Origin: Cacajao melanocephalus | Lineage: Eukaryota > Chordata > Mammalia > Primates > Pitheciidae | Direction of reading: 5' to 3' | Assembly: GCA_963573385.1 (NCBI GenBank) | Contig: CAUYLG010061854.1 | Coordinates: forward strand, 62,001-126,000 | DNA length: 64,000 bases | In this document: positions 1 through 11,094 of the stretch, piece by piece | Layout of the letters: every line of letters begins with the position of its first letter | How positions within the stretch are numbered: position 1 is the stretch's first letter | The notes under the pieces: model-generated | What the model was told of the DNA's origin: nothing | Database searches by the model: none | What the model saw: the letters and a program-made list of their open reading frames with translations, nothing else | Translations under genes and position numbers: made by a program

Positions 1-406
1 ATCTTATGAATATTAATGGAATTTGTCAGATAAAGTCAATAAAACTACTGGCCCAACTCTCATTTTTTTAATAATTCATTCCATGTCCACAGAAAAATCC
101 CCAAACTCTGCTGTTCTTCAAAGAAACCATATTCTCACATATACAATATATTAAATTCTCTTTGTGGACATAATCGGAACTTGAAATTTGAATTCTTTAG
201 GTATTTTCTCAGGAAATGAGTACCTATGTGATAAACATAAAATACAAGACCTATTTTAAAATATAAAATTAGAAACTTCTGTTTCCTTTCCTCAATATTG
301 AATAACTTAATGAAGATATTAAAAGAGAGAAAAGTGTTTTGATATTCCTAGCTGACATGGCTAAATGTCTTTACTGTTTTCTTCTTCATTTATTTTCCTT
401 CTGTTT
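1..406. other. AT-rich unique-looking sequence
   Basis: I recognise no gene or repeat here. The sequence is AT-rich, with short T and A runs and no open frame of note. Confidence 0.4.
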
Positions 407-430
407 AAAAAAAAAAAAAAACAACAAAAA

Positions 431-677
431 ACTTAAGACCTTAGGTACATGTGCAGGTTAGTTACACGGGTAAACATGTGTCATGGAGGTGTGTTGTGCA
501 GATTATTTGTTCACTCCCTCCTCCCACCCTACCCTCTGATGGCCCCAATGTGTGTTGTTCCCCTCTATGTGTTCACGTGTTGTCATCAGTTAGCTTGTAC
601 TTATGAGTGAGAACATGCAGCATCTGGTTTTTTGTTTCCACATTAGTTTGCTAAGAAGAATGGCCTCCAGCTCCATC
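431..677 (-). mobile_element. L1 3' end (primate L1), antisense
   Basis: The reverse complement carries the last part of a primate L1. On the plus strand one reads the hallmarks GGTACATGTGCAGGTTAGTT, then the antisense 3' UTR, GAGTGAGAACATGCAG and CTCCAGCTCCATC from the ORF2/3' UTR boundary. It is strongly 5'-truncated, about 250 bp. A minus-strand L1 should have a T tract at its left edge. Instead an A-rich run (407-440) lies there, so the tail has been lost or replaced. Confidence 0.85.
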
Positions 678-2129
678 TAATTATTTTTTAATTACTGAGA
701 ATTTTATTATATTTTAGTCACACTTTGGAAGCAATTGAGTGAATTTTTATTTGTTTATAAATTAGAAATACATGGGTGTAAGTGTAAATATATATACATT
801 TACATGTGTGTATACATACATATGTGTATGTGTGCATGTTTGTATAAAACAAGATTTTTTTTCCTTTCATCATTGACAGGGAAATCTTTAAAATATGATT
901 ATCTACTGTGGTCCCTTATTTCTCCTTTATCAAACAGGGCTTTTTAATAGTTTGACCAATAACAAAACTTAGACAATTTCTGAAGGGTATATATTAACTC
1001 GTATACTCACTCACAGTACAGTTTGGAAAATTTAAGTATTTATCTGACAAAAATAACAAAACTAACTCAATGTTTTAGAAGTTCCTTAAAGCAAAAATGA
1101 AAACCACTGAATATAGGTTTTACAAATATTTTTGCTAAATCTTTTCATAAATGTTTGTCTAATTAAAATATTTAGATATCATTTTCTATATATTTTTTAC
1201 TTCTAATATCAGAAATAGAATCACACTCAACAACTTCACTGGTTAAATTACTTCAGGAATATCAACTTGATTTTAGAAATGTGATTCAAAATATATTCAC
1301 CTAAATTTAAAATCCAAACATATTAAGGAAAAATAAGGTGGCAATATAAAGGTAATGAATATTGCCTGTTTAATTTGGGAAACCAGATGCTGTTATCACA
1401 TCAACTTGAATTTTTTTTTCCATTTTAAAAATGCATCCCAGAAATAGGTCAAGGAAAAAAAAAAGCACCCACATGATAAAATGGAAAAAAATGTAATTAT
1501 GACTATGGCAACAGGATAGCAATATTTTGCCAAGGAATTTTTTTTTTTAATTCAGATATGCCAGTTCCAAAGAATACACTCCAGATGGCAAAGCCATGGT
1601 TTATGTGGGTGATTTTATCTTTACTACCCAAAAGAATCTTGCAGGCTGCCGTTCTGAAGCTTACATCTGCTATGAATGAAAGTGATTAGGATTTGAAGTT
1701 GTAGCTCTCTTGCTATCGGTTCCTACCTGGTTGCCTGTCTCTGGCAACCTGGAAGTCAGTTACATTTCCTCATGATGACTCACAACAAATGTGTTTCTCA
1801 CCTATGAAAGATAGTCAGTTATTAGTCAAGGAGTTGAAAGTGATCATAAACTCAAGCTTCCGTGTTAGGCTTCCTGATGGTAGCCCTGGTAATGGATGTT
1901 CCTAAGGGATAAAGGTAGAGATCACACAAAACAACCTGAACAAAGACATCTCCTGGAGATGGGAAATGGGTATATTTGTTTACTTGTTTGTTTTAATGTA
2001 GTACTCAAAAGACAGATTCCTATGGCTGATTTTAATGGTAGTAGTCACATTTGAGACTTTTTTAGAGGTTTTACAGAATAAGAAAAAAAATGTGCGCTCT
2101 ATCCTAAAATGGATAAGAGGATTGACTCT
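678..2129. other. AT-rich stretch with degenerate TA/TG repeat
   Basis: I see no gene. Positions 785-845 hold an imperfect TA/TG/CA simple repeat. The remainder is AT-rich with scattered A and T homopolymers. A 7-bp stem hairpin lies at 1729-1749 (see findings). Confidence 0.4.
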
Positions 2130-2310
2130 TATTTTCAAAACTTGTTGACTCTGTGACTATCAGAAAGTTACTTGGCCTGCAGTCTTAGTAGCCTTCTCTA
2201 TAAACCAGAGATAATAATTAACTTGAGAGATTGTTGTGAAGATCAAAGATAATACACTTAAAGATCTGGTCACTTAGTAGGTACTCAATAGTGAGAGCTG
2301 TATGAATATT
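2130..2310 (+). mobile_element. MIR SINE fragment
   Basis: The order of landmarks follows the MIR core and 3' half: a 'gactctgtgacta' segment, 'agaaagttacttggcc', 'ataaaccagagataataatt', 'gagagattgttgtgaagat', and the ending 'cttagtaggtactcaatag'. Divergence is high, as expected for a pre-eutherian tRNA-derived SINE. Confidence 0.7.
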
Positions 2311-3361
2311 TGCTTTTGTGATTTCAAAGCTTCTCATGCATAATACTAATCTAGGGTAGGATTCTTAGTCTTTTGATGTAGTTACGTAAAAACAGTTTCT
2401 TCCTTTTCCCTTTCTTTGTTTTTTTTTTACTCTCTTCCTACTACCTCATCTTTTAGTTCAATTCATCTTCCTTAACATAATTTTTGGGTGTATTTAATCC
2501 CATTGCTAATGGTAAATGACATAAATATTGAGATTTCCAAGCCGTCTTCACCAGGTTGTCCTCTTGCTTATTTCTCTACTTCATCTCTTTTGACATACAC
2601 AGGAAGAAAAACTATAGCTGTGAGGCTTTTCAGAAAACATACCATTTGTTTCACTCAGGATTTATCCCGGTAACAACTTGAGCTTCCAAGCAATAAAACT
2701 GCCATGTACAAGTCTTCTTTAAAAGAAATTCTACTTGAAGATGTATTGGAAACTAGAATGTTAGAAGAAAGTGACAGACTTCTGATCGCAAAAGCAACTA
2801 TTCCTTTTACTAAAGAGAAATCAAATACATTTCCTAAGCAAATTTATTGTCACTGCATTTAGGGCAATATTGAACTATGCCTCTTTTGGGTTTCTCTACA
2901 AGCATAATCAGACACTTAGCCATGGAATTATATTTTTTCAACTAGAGCACTAGAAAAGAACGTGGGGGCTCATGGGGAATACTCAGCCATACTGGTGATT
3001 CAGAGGAGAGCACTGATCGAGTCACTTAGCCCTTCCTTGAGTTACTATTTTCCCTTATGTAGTAGTTGAATTAGGATTTTTTTCTTCTTAGGAACAGAAG
3101 GTTTCTAAACTCTTTTAGTTCCATCAGAACTAAATCAAGATGAAGAGACCTGAGAAAATGAAACTTGAGAGAGGCTTAGGATAAGATCGAGATTCTTTCC
3201 TGGCCACCAGGATTCTGCCTCCCTGCCAGCCTCATTTAAGGTGCTTCTCCAACCCATGCTTACTTCTAGCGCCGAGACCTTCCCACCAGTAATTTTACTT
3301 TTTTATTTTATTTTAATGCTTGATTTTGAGATAGGTTCTTTACAAAAAGAAAAATAATTAC
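2311..3361. other. No gene or confident repeat
   Basis: An open frame of 61 codons at 2488-2673 shows no recognisable domain. I see no other structure in this stretch. Confidence 0.35.
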
Positions 3362-3505
3362 TCAGGCATGGTGTTGCATGCCTATAATCCAGTTACTCTG
3401 GAGGCTGAGGCAGGAGCATTGCTTGAGCCAGGGATGTTGAAGCTGCAGTGAACTATGATTGTGCCACTGTATTCTAGCCTGAGCAACAGAGCGAGACCCT
3501 GTCTC
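3362..3505 (+). mobile_element. Alu-type monomer (FLAM/FRAM or AluJ right arm)
   Basis: This is a single 7SL-derived monomer. It starts with a degraded form of the 'ggcgtggtggcgcatgcctg' head, continues through 'ggaggctgaggcaggag' and 'gctgcagtgaactatgatt', and ends with 'gagcgagaccctgtctc'. No left or right partner arm is present. This fits a free monomer or an isolated right arm. Its A-tail position is now a CA microsatellite. Confidence 0.85.
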
Positions 3506-3537
3506 CGACACACACACACACACACACACACGCACGC
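3506..3537. repeat. (CA)n microsatellite in Alu tail
   Basis: About 12 CA units directly follow the Alu monomer, then drift into CGCACGCA. Microsatellites commonly arise from SINE A-tails. Confidence 0.9.
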
Positions 3538-3594
3538 AGAAAGAACATTAATATTTTAATCTTCATTTAGCATTTTAATATATGAATTTCATGG

Positions 3595-3750
3595 GCTAGC
3601 CCATTTAATCCTTAAAATAACTCCATCTTATAGATGGGGAAAAAGATTTCGGAGTGATAACTAAGAGGTTAATATTAACTGAATATTTCAACTGGTCTTG
3701 GAACCCAGGTGTGGACTCTATTTCCCATTATGCCCTACCTCTTCATTCTC
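3595..3750 (-). mobile_element. MIR SINE fragment, antisense
   Basis: This shows the antisense MIR order: 'cccatttaatccttaaaataac', 'cttatagatggggaaa', then 'ggaacccaggtgtggactc'. The copy is old and gapped. Confidence 0.6.
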
Positions 3751-4199
3751 TAGCTTGCATCTCAAGTGTAGCTGGAAGAGAAAAACGGGTAGAGCCACAG
3801 AGCTGTAATATACTTGGGTATATTATACTAAAGCAAACTAAATCAGCACTCAAGAGAAAACCTATAGTGAGATCCAGGAAGATGGAAAAGGGGGATGGTG
3901 GTGTTAGGAAATAAAGTCACTGAAGGAAACTTCTACCCCTCCCTGTTCAGAGAGATAGAAATTAAGAGACAAGTGTACATAAAGTGAAATTCATCTTGTT
4001 TTTAGTTGCAGAACTCTTGCAAAAAAAACTTTCAGAGAACCTCAAAATGTGAAGCATAAAAAGTTTCTCTGCAACATGCTGAAAACCCAAGTTATGCCTT
4101 CTCAGACACTTCTCAGATCCTTCCCCAAACTAGGAAGTACCTAAGATGCTTCCCGGTCTCTAAGGCATCAAGGAAGCCGCTGAAAAATAGCTGGGAAAC

Positions 4200-4390
4200 C
4201 ATGAGTTAAGTCAGACAGATGTGGGTTCTAGTCTCAGCTTTGCATCTACTTGTTCGAGGAACTTGAGCCACTTAATTACCCTGATTGATGGTGTCCTTTT
4301 ATTGTAAAAATAATCAGAGATAATGGCCATAAAACATTAATACGTTACGTGGGTAACAATACAGATGCTCAGTAAACATCTTTATAGGAA
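4200..4390 (+). mobile_element. MIR SINE fragment
   Basis: Landmarks in sense order are 'gatgtgggttctagtctcag', 'gaacttgagccacttaatta', 'aaaataatcagagataatg', and the tail 'gatgctcagtaaacatc'. This matches the MIR core and 3' end. Confidence 0.65.
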
Positions 4391-5644
4391 GCAAATTGGA
4401 AGTTAACATTGAGCTCTTCCTAAGAAGTAAAATTGATGAGATTTGGAAATTACTTAAATAGTAAGCTTATATTTAAAAGATCCTTTGACCACATAAAATT
4501 TCATATGGAAAGAATTGCAAGTTTTTCATATCGTCTCTATTTTTAGAGTGGAGATAAGAAGAAAAAAACACACAAGAAAAAAGCACATGGCTAGGACCAC
4601 TCATTATGATTCAGAAACATGAGTTAGAAAGTGCAGCTGTCTCCCTGCTTCAAGAGCAGATAGCAGCATCATTTTATAAATGAAAGTAGAGATAAAGTCA
4701 CTGTGATACACATTTCTGCAATAACAAACCAGGAAACATTAGAGACAGATAAATACTCATTGCCAGTGGAATATTTTCCCCTGGGTAAAAGGCATGCGTT
4801 AACTCTCACAATAGAGTCATCTAATAAATGATTCATCTAGACACTAATATTTAATCAGTTCATATCTTCAATTGCTCTAAGAACCTTTTAAACACTATAG
4901 CATATTTAAACATATTCAGGGTTATTACTTGTTCAAGGTTAATTCCTTAGTTAAACTTGTTTTAAAATGAATAAATGACACAAAAGAAAAGAATATTATC
5001 ACTCATACTAAATGCTAATGTTGTAATTATTTTCTTTAGATAAGTAGATTTTTACCTGTAATGTTTAAACTTAGACTTTTCTGACAATTTTAAAAGCTAA
5101 CAGGAAATATTTGTAAAGCCATGCCATTTGCTCTGCCATTACTTATGAAATAGATTTCAATTTTTCTGTGGAATTGCTTTTTAATTTTTTACAGTGCTGT
5201 AATGTTTTACCTACTTAATTTCATAATGTGAGTCATCAGTAATATATTTCTTACATTCAGTGAAATCTAATGTGATGCCAGACTTAAAAAATAATGAATT
5301 TTCTTTACATTTAGGATTTCTTTTCATATATGACAATCCTTAGATAAATAAAAATGCTACCTGGATTATTATACTTTTCCACAAGAGGGCTCTTGAAAGT
5401 CAAAAATATTGCCCATGATTAGTAATCTGCTTACATCTATTGGCAAAAACTAGAGAAACAAGATTTTGAAATATTTCCTGGATAATTAATGAAATTTTAA
5501 AAAATACTTTAAATTAAACTAATAGTTCCACTACTAGAGTTAACTAATAGTAATCAAAACCAAAACTGATTGAATGCTTCCTGTGTGCAGGTCATGTGGT
5601 TAGTGCTGGATATGTAGCTATTATTACTATTCACTGCACTATAG
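4391..5644. other. AT-rich sequence without gene
   Basis: I find no coding signal or confident repeat. A CTCF-like core with one mismatch (CCACAAGAGGGC) sits at 5379-5390. Confidence 0.35.
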
Positions 5645-5880
5645 AGAGTCAGTTATGGTTAAGCATGACACTTTAGAGATAATATTGCCTGAGTTTGAAT
5701 CTCAGCTCTGCCATTTTTATTATTTCTTTGGCTTTTGGCAAGATACTTGGTACTTAACTTTATCAGTCCTTGGTCCCTTTTCTGTAAAATGAGGTTGTTT
5801 GTAAGGATTCAAGAAATTAAGATACTTAAAGCAATTAGAAGCGTGTCTGGCATATAGTAAGTGCTTTGTGAGTTTTAGCT
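5645..5880 (+). mobile_element. MIR SINE, nearly full length
   Basis: This is one of the better preserved MIRs here. It has 'tatggttaagcatgac', 'gagtttgaatctcagctctg', 'tctgtaaaatgaggttgttt', 'gtaaggattcaagaaatta' and 'gtgtctggcatatagtaag' in the expected order. Confidence 0.8.
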
Positions 5881-5933
5881 ACTACTGTCATCACAGCGGA
5901 CAAAACTGGAGCACATAGAGATTAAAAGTATAA

Positions 5934-6433
5934 GGACAAGTGCACATGTATGTTCATAGCAGCACTGTTTACAATAGCAAAGACCTGGAACCAACCCAAA
6001 TGCCCATCGACGATAGACTGGACAAGGAAAATGTGGCACATATACACCATGGAATACTATGCAGCTATAAGAAACAATGAGTTCCTGTCCTTTGTAGGGA
6101 CATGGATGAATCTGGAAACCATCATTCTCAGCAAACTGGCACAAGAACAGAAGATCAAACACCACATGTTCTCACTCATAGGCGGGTGTTGAACAATGAG
6201 AACACAGAGACACAGGGAGGGGAGCATCACACATTGGGGTCTGTTGGGGGGGGGCCAAGGGAGGGACAGCGGCAGGAGTGGGGAAGTAGGGGAAGGATAA
6301 TGGGGAGAAATGTCAGATGTGGGTGATGGGGGGATGGAGGCAGCAAACCACATTGCCATGTATTTACCTATTCAACAATCCTGCATGATCTGCACATGTA
6401 CCCCAGAACCTAATGTGCAATTAAAAAAAAAAG
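5934..6433 (+). mobile_element. L1 3' end with ORF2p C-terminal remnant
   Basis: This is a 5'-truncated primate L1 in sense orientation. An 80-codon open frame (5950-6192) encodes the C-terminal end of ORF2p. The motifs [31 protein letters not shown] and the ending HMFSLIGG are diagnostic of L1 ORF2p. The G-rich 3' UTR, the ending 'tgcacatgtaccccagaacc' and an A-tail follow. A possible target duplication is 'aaaagtata' (5924-5932) against 'aaaagatata' after the tail. Only the last few percent of an L1 is present, so it cannot move. Confidence 0.92.
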
Positions 6434-6837
6434 ATATACCCCAAATCATGCACCCAGTGGCTGGAAAGCGACCAGGTTTTGCCCAACCAGTGTGCTAGAA
6501 CATGTACTAGCCAATATGCCTCCAATGTAAGAGAAGACTGGCAACACCATCTGCTTATTCCTACCCCCACTGACAGCACTGGAGGACCCCCACCTGCCTG
6601 TCCACACTGCCCTCCTGTCCATGCTCCTGAATTATCCATACCTCTCACTGTTATCTCCTATCATAATAATCATTGATTTATATATTGAACTCTGCCACAG
6701 GTCTACTTGAGTTCCAGGACAATATCTTTATTGATTTTTGCTTTCATAGCACATTTTGGTTAGCAACAATTAACAAGGATGATTTTAGAAGAATAAGGGT
6801 ATGCTAATATTTCCAACTGTCTGGTAAAATGGTTTTT
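6434..6837. other. No gene
   Basis: This is single-copy-looking sequence. Short overlapping frames on both strands (6421-6676) show no domain and run through a proline-rich, CT-rich segment. Confidence 0.35.
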
Positions 6838-6960
6838 GTTAAACCCATTTAACAGACAAAGAAATCAAAATGCTAAGATCAAGATCTCATGGCTTGAAAT
6901 AGCCACGCTATTGGAAACCAGACCTGAATCCAAAGCCTGTGTTTTTTCAGTAATGACCCA
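6838..6960 (-). mobile_element. MIR SINE fragment, antisense
   Basis: Antisense MIR landmarks are 'aacccatttaacagacaaag', 'gctaagatcaagatct', and 'ccagacctgaatccaaagcc'. Confidence 0.6.
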
Positions 6961-7261
6961 CACACATGCTCAGGGTTGTTTGTGCATTTACTGACTGAAG
7001 AGAGACTGAAAATTCCACTAAGAGCCACAACTGAGTGTTTTCAATATATTTTTGGGCTAAGGGGAGATTGTTTTTGCAATAACTTAAGTATTCAAATGAG
7101 GATTGTTCCCTTCAAATAGTTTTGGTCTGGTTTTTTTTTTTCCCAATAAGGTTAAATGTTTTCAAATTGATTTTATAACTTTACTTTTATAATTCTTTTT
7201 GTGAAAAATTTAGAAAATGTTATGAGCACTAAGAATAACAATAATATACCATGAAAGTGTA

Positions 7262-7445
7262 TCGTAAGGAGAATTACTTGGTCAAGGACTGGATAAAAAG
7301 CTTCCTTCAGAGGGAAATATCTGAACTGAGAACCAGAGGATGAGTTGGTGTTAACCAGGTGAAAGAGGGGGAAAGACTGTTATTCCAGGCAAACAAAACC
7401 ATTCGCAAAGGCCCTGTAGCAGGGGACGCCATCCTAATAGGGAGG
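7262..7445 (-). mobile_element. L2 LINE fragment, antisense (first of two)
   Basis: The reverse complement matches the L2 stretch upstream of its 3' end. The key plus-strand string is 'tgttaaccaggtgaaagag', followed by a 'ttccaggca...' segment and 'gcaaaggccctgtagcag' (sense: 'gggcctttgc'). Adjacent 7505-7860 covers a partly overlapping part of the same consensus. The two are therefore separate insertions or a duplication, not one copy. Confidence 0.65.
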
Positions 7446-7504
7446 AATAAAAAGGATAAAGGTAAGGGGAGGCAGAATGATTCAGGAGGGGCTGAAAAGT
7501 AGAA

Positions 7505-7860
7505 GGCAGACAATTCACTAATTTCGTAAATATTTATGGGAAGCCTACCACACCCCTGCTAGTAATGTAGGTGCAGAGGAATCAAAAAGTAATAAAGCAT
7601 TTTTCTCTCAAGAAAATTCTTAATCTGGCAAAAGATGGATAAACACAAACACATGCTCACCGGTAGATATAATGTAAGTGGTATTGTAACAGCAGTAAGA
7701 ACAAAAGACTGTGCAGTAGGAGGAGAAATTACTTGTGATTAAGGAAATATCAAAGGAAGGGATTGGCCAATATTTTATGAGTAATTGACATGTGAGCTGA
7801 TCCTTAAAGGTATTCCAAGCAACAGCATGAAGAGAAGCACCAGGTGTAAATAATGGCCAG
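7505..7860 (-). mobile_element. L2 LINE fragment, antisense (second of two)
   Basis: Antisense L2 3' end. It reads 'gtaaatatttatgggaagcc' (end of L2), a degenerate 'gagcttacagtctag'-like block, 'ttgacatgtgagctgatcc' and 'ttccaagcaacagcatga'. Its span restarts the L2 consensus from the 3' end, which shows it is distinct from the preceding fragment. Confidence 0.6.
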
Positions 7861-8039
7861 AAGTCTATTAAATAATAATTCCTTTGATGGATCTATTTAT
7901 TTATTTTAAATCTCAGAGGAGTTCTATTCTCTTCAGAATGTAGAATTAAACCAGAAAGCAGTAACAAAAAGATAAACCGAAAACAAAACTCTTAATAATT
8001 TCTATCATGTATATAGGTGTTAAACATGGTTGAGAAAAC

Positions 8040-8560
8040 AAGTAATCACAGTGAAAATTAGAAAATATTTTGAAATCAATGATAATGTGGTTGGCATATC
8101 AAAATATGTAGGATGCAACTGAAGTCTTGCGTAGGTAAAATGTACAGATTTATGTGCATATGTTAGAAAAGATTGAATATCAACACTTTACATATCTATC
8201 TGAAGAAACTATGAGAAAAGAAAATTAATCCAATGAAAGTAGCAGAAAAAAAAATAATGGCATACACAGAAGCCCAACGAAGAGAAAACAAACATAAAAT
8301 TCAGAAAGAAGACCAAAAGTTGGTCCTTAAAAAATACAACACAATTTATAAACCCCTAGGTCAAGAAAAAAAAGAGAAGTCAAAAAAGTCAGAAATAAAA
8401 CACAGGATATTACTTTAGAGTCTATAAATGTTAAAATATAATAGAGAGATATAAACAATATTATGTCAGTAATTTCAATATTTAAATGAAACAAGCAAAT
8501 ATCCTTAAAACATTATTTTTAAAAACTAAATAAGAATAAATGAGAATCAGAATAGTTTTA
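8040..8560 (+). mobile_element. Old L1 (L1M/HAL1-type) ORF2 fragment
   Basis: This is internal L1 ORF2 in sense orientation, before the reverse transcriptase core. Landmarks are 'attagaaaatattttgaa', 'tatcaaaatatgtaggatgc', 'catatgttagaaaagattga', 'ccaaaagttggtcctt' and 'agtcagaaataaaacacagg'. A 61-codon lysine-rich open frame (8233-8418) is a chance survivor of this region, not a gene. There is no 3' end or tail. Confidence 0.75.
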
Positions 8561-8663
8561 TATCTAAAAAGGATGAAGAATCTATTTATAGAGGTATTCT
8601 CTTTTCTTTCTGCTTCCTAACAGCCAAAAGATAACGTTTACTATCTCTCAGCATTTCTTAATT

Positions 8664-8683
8664 GCCGCCACTAGGTGGCAAAC
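8664..8683 (+). promoter_or_regulatory. CTCF-like motif
   Basis: The string CCACTAGGTGGCA (8668-8680) agrees with the CTCF core consensus CCASYAGRKGGC at every position. It lies outside any repeat I recognise. Occupancy cannot be judged from sequence alone. Confidence 0.5.
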
Positions 8684-10137
8684 GTTTCCAAACTATTGCA
8701 GGAGCCCGCAGTGACTATCAAGAGTTTGTTGGACACCATTTTTTGTGCTCTCCAGCAATCACAAACAGAATATTCTAAAACATTCTCATTATCATTATAA
8801 GCACTCTCACTGTTTTTATGAAACAAAAGATAGCAACAGGAACAAAACTGCATTGAAAAAAATCTAAACACAGGTTTTATTGGAAGAAGTTGAAATCCTA
8901 CTCTAACAATAGAACCTTCCACTTCAGGCTCAGAACAAGGCCAGAGAAGTGGAGCAGGCCTATCACAGATTCCCATCTCCATGACAACCTTTTCAGTTCC
9001 ATGCACAATTAAAGCTACAGTATCAGTTTTTTTCAGAAAAAAAAAATCGGAGTCCTGGCTGGTATTCATTTTCTATAATAGATTTGAGACATTAAATTGA
9101 TTCTAATTAGCGCAGCTGAATTAGTGGGTAATAATAATTTATTACATAAGCAGCCCTAACTCTCTTCTCCAAAAGCAAATGAAAATATATATTTTGTGTG
9201 GTTTAATGTACTATCATTATCACTATCCTCTTTAGGTTTCTTTGACAACAGCTCTTTTGTGCCAGGCATTCTCGAAAATCCTGGCTTAACTCCCCTTTAG
9301 GCTATACTCGTGGATAAAAGAAATCTGTTCATTTCATTAGCAATTAGATTTCAGCCAGATGGTCTGGAAAGTGTTGGGACTCCCTCAGAATCCTGGAATA
9401 ACCTTTTCTCCAGACCCCCCCATGCTTCTTTTCCTCTTCTAGAGGCATTTCTGGTGTTTTTAGTTGTTACTGAGAAAATGTGTAGAGCTCAGATTTCTGC
9501 TGCCCTGAAAGAGATTGTTCAGAAATTTTGAAGAGTTCAAATATATATGTTCAAAGTGTTAAAAATGCAACTTGTAAAGAAAATGTAGTGGATCAAGAAT
9601 TTAGCATATGGAGACCATTATTGGTGGAGGAATTTATGACTTAATAACATTTTCAAGTTCCATATATATTAAGGTATTTAAAATAGAGTGACCAGCTATA
9701 GTTTTCCTTTTTAAAAAATTACTAAAGATAGAAAAATGGAATATGAGTTTTCTTGCTATTTCATATATACAATAACATGAAAGACTTTAGTCAAATTTTA
9801 GGTATTTCTGAGATTCCTAAGGATGGAATTAAGGTGGTGATACATTACCAAGGGTTATATTAGAATATTATGTCATGAAAATCATAAACAATTTTTTTCT
9901 TCTTTCTAGAAATGTATAACTTTTCCTGAAATTAGAGGGCTGAGACCGGTGACTCTTTATGAACCCTTTCATTACTAGCATCCTGCAATTTTTATAGGTA
10001 TGAAATGTAGATACTATGGCACTGTTGCTTCATTCATTTTAACCGTCTCTAACATCCTGTGATGATGGCTGGGAGAAATAAAGCAGCCAGTTGGCAATCC
10101 AGCTTATTTGTGGATAGATGTTGTCATTGGTTGAAGA
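8684..10137. other. No gene; single-copy-looking
   Basis: A 132-codon minus frame (8671-9069) and a 73-codon plus frame (9310-9531) show no recognisable domain. Nothing repeat-like is clear to me. Confidence 0.35.
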
Positions 10138-10275
10138 AAGTATGATTATTATTTCCTTTTACGTGGTCAAATTGAGACAAAGAGAAATTAAGTGTCTTTC
10201 CCAGCACTAAGTCTGATAGAGATGACATATGTTTTCTGTCTGTCCAGCAGGCCTTTGGTCAACCACATTTACTTC
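10138..10275 (-). mobile_element. MIR SINE fragment, antisense
   Basis: Antisense MIR landmarks are 'attattatttccttttacgt', 'gagacaaagagaaattaagt' and 'cccagcactaagtctgatag'. Confidence 0.65.
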
Positions 10276-10394
10276 ATACCTGTCTGAAAATGAATAAGGC
10301 TGGCTCAACAGTGGACATGAAACAAAGGCCTAGACAAAGAGAAAGTTCTTTCTCCTCGCCAATTGATACATTGAGGAATGGGCATGGGACATAG

Positions 10395-10785
<391 letters not shown>

Positions 10786-11094
10786 ACAGAGGTAATTTCT
10801 TCTTGCATGTGGGGCAAACCTAAACCAAAATTATTGTCATCTTATAGGGAGGGCTTTTCAAAATGAAGCCAGTGCAGATAAAGCAAAGAAAATATACTTT
10901 ATACACGCACAATATTTAACATATATATTTAACACAAGGAGACATAGAGCCCAGGTTAGATTTTAACTGCAAGGTCAAAAGTAAGAGAAAATACAGCTAA
11001 TGTTATTGTATAAGCTCCTTACAGCTAGAACCTGAAAAATTCATCCAGATCCCTGTAAGTTGTAAGCATGGGGATTTAAAAAGTATTAATTTTG

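Noticed and set aside
5950..6192. 80-codon frame as a small gene
   Set aside because: It is the ORF2p tail of a 5'-truncated L1, with the L1 3' UTR and A-tail right after it.
8233..8418. Lys-rich 61-codon frame as a nucleic-acid-binding peptide
   Set aside because: The DNA aligns by eye with sense L1 ORF2, and A-rich L1 coding strands give Lys-rich frames.
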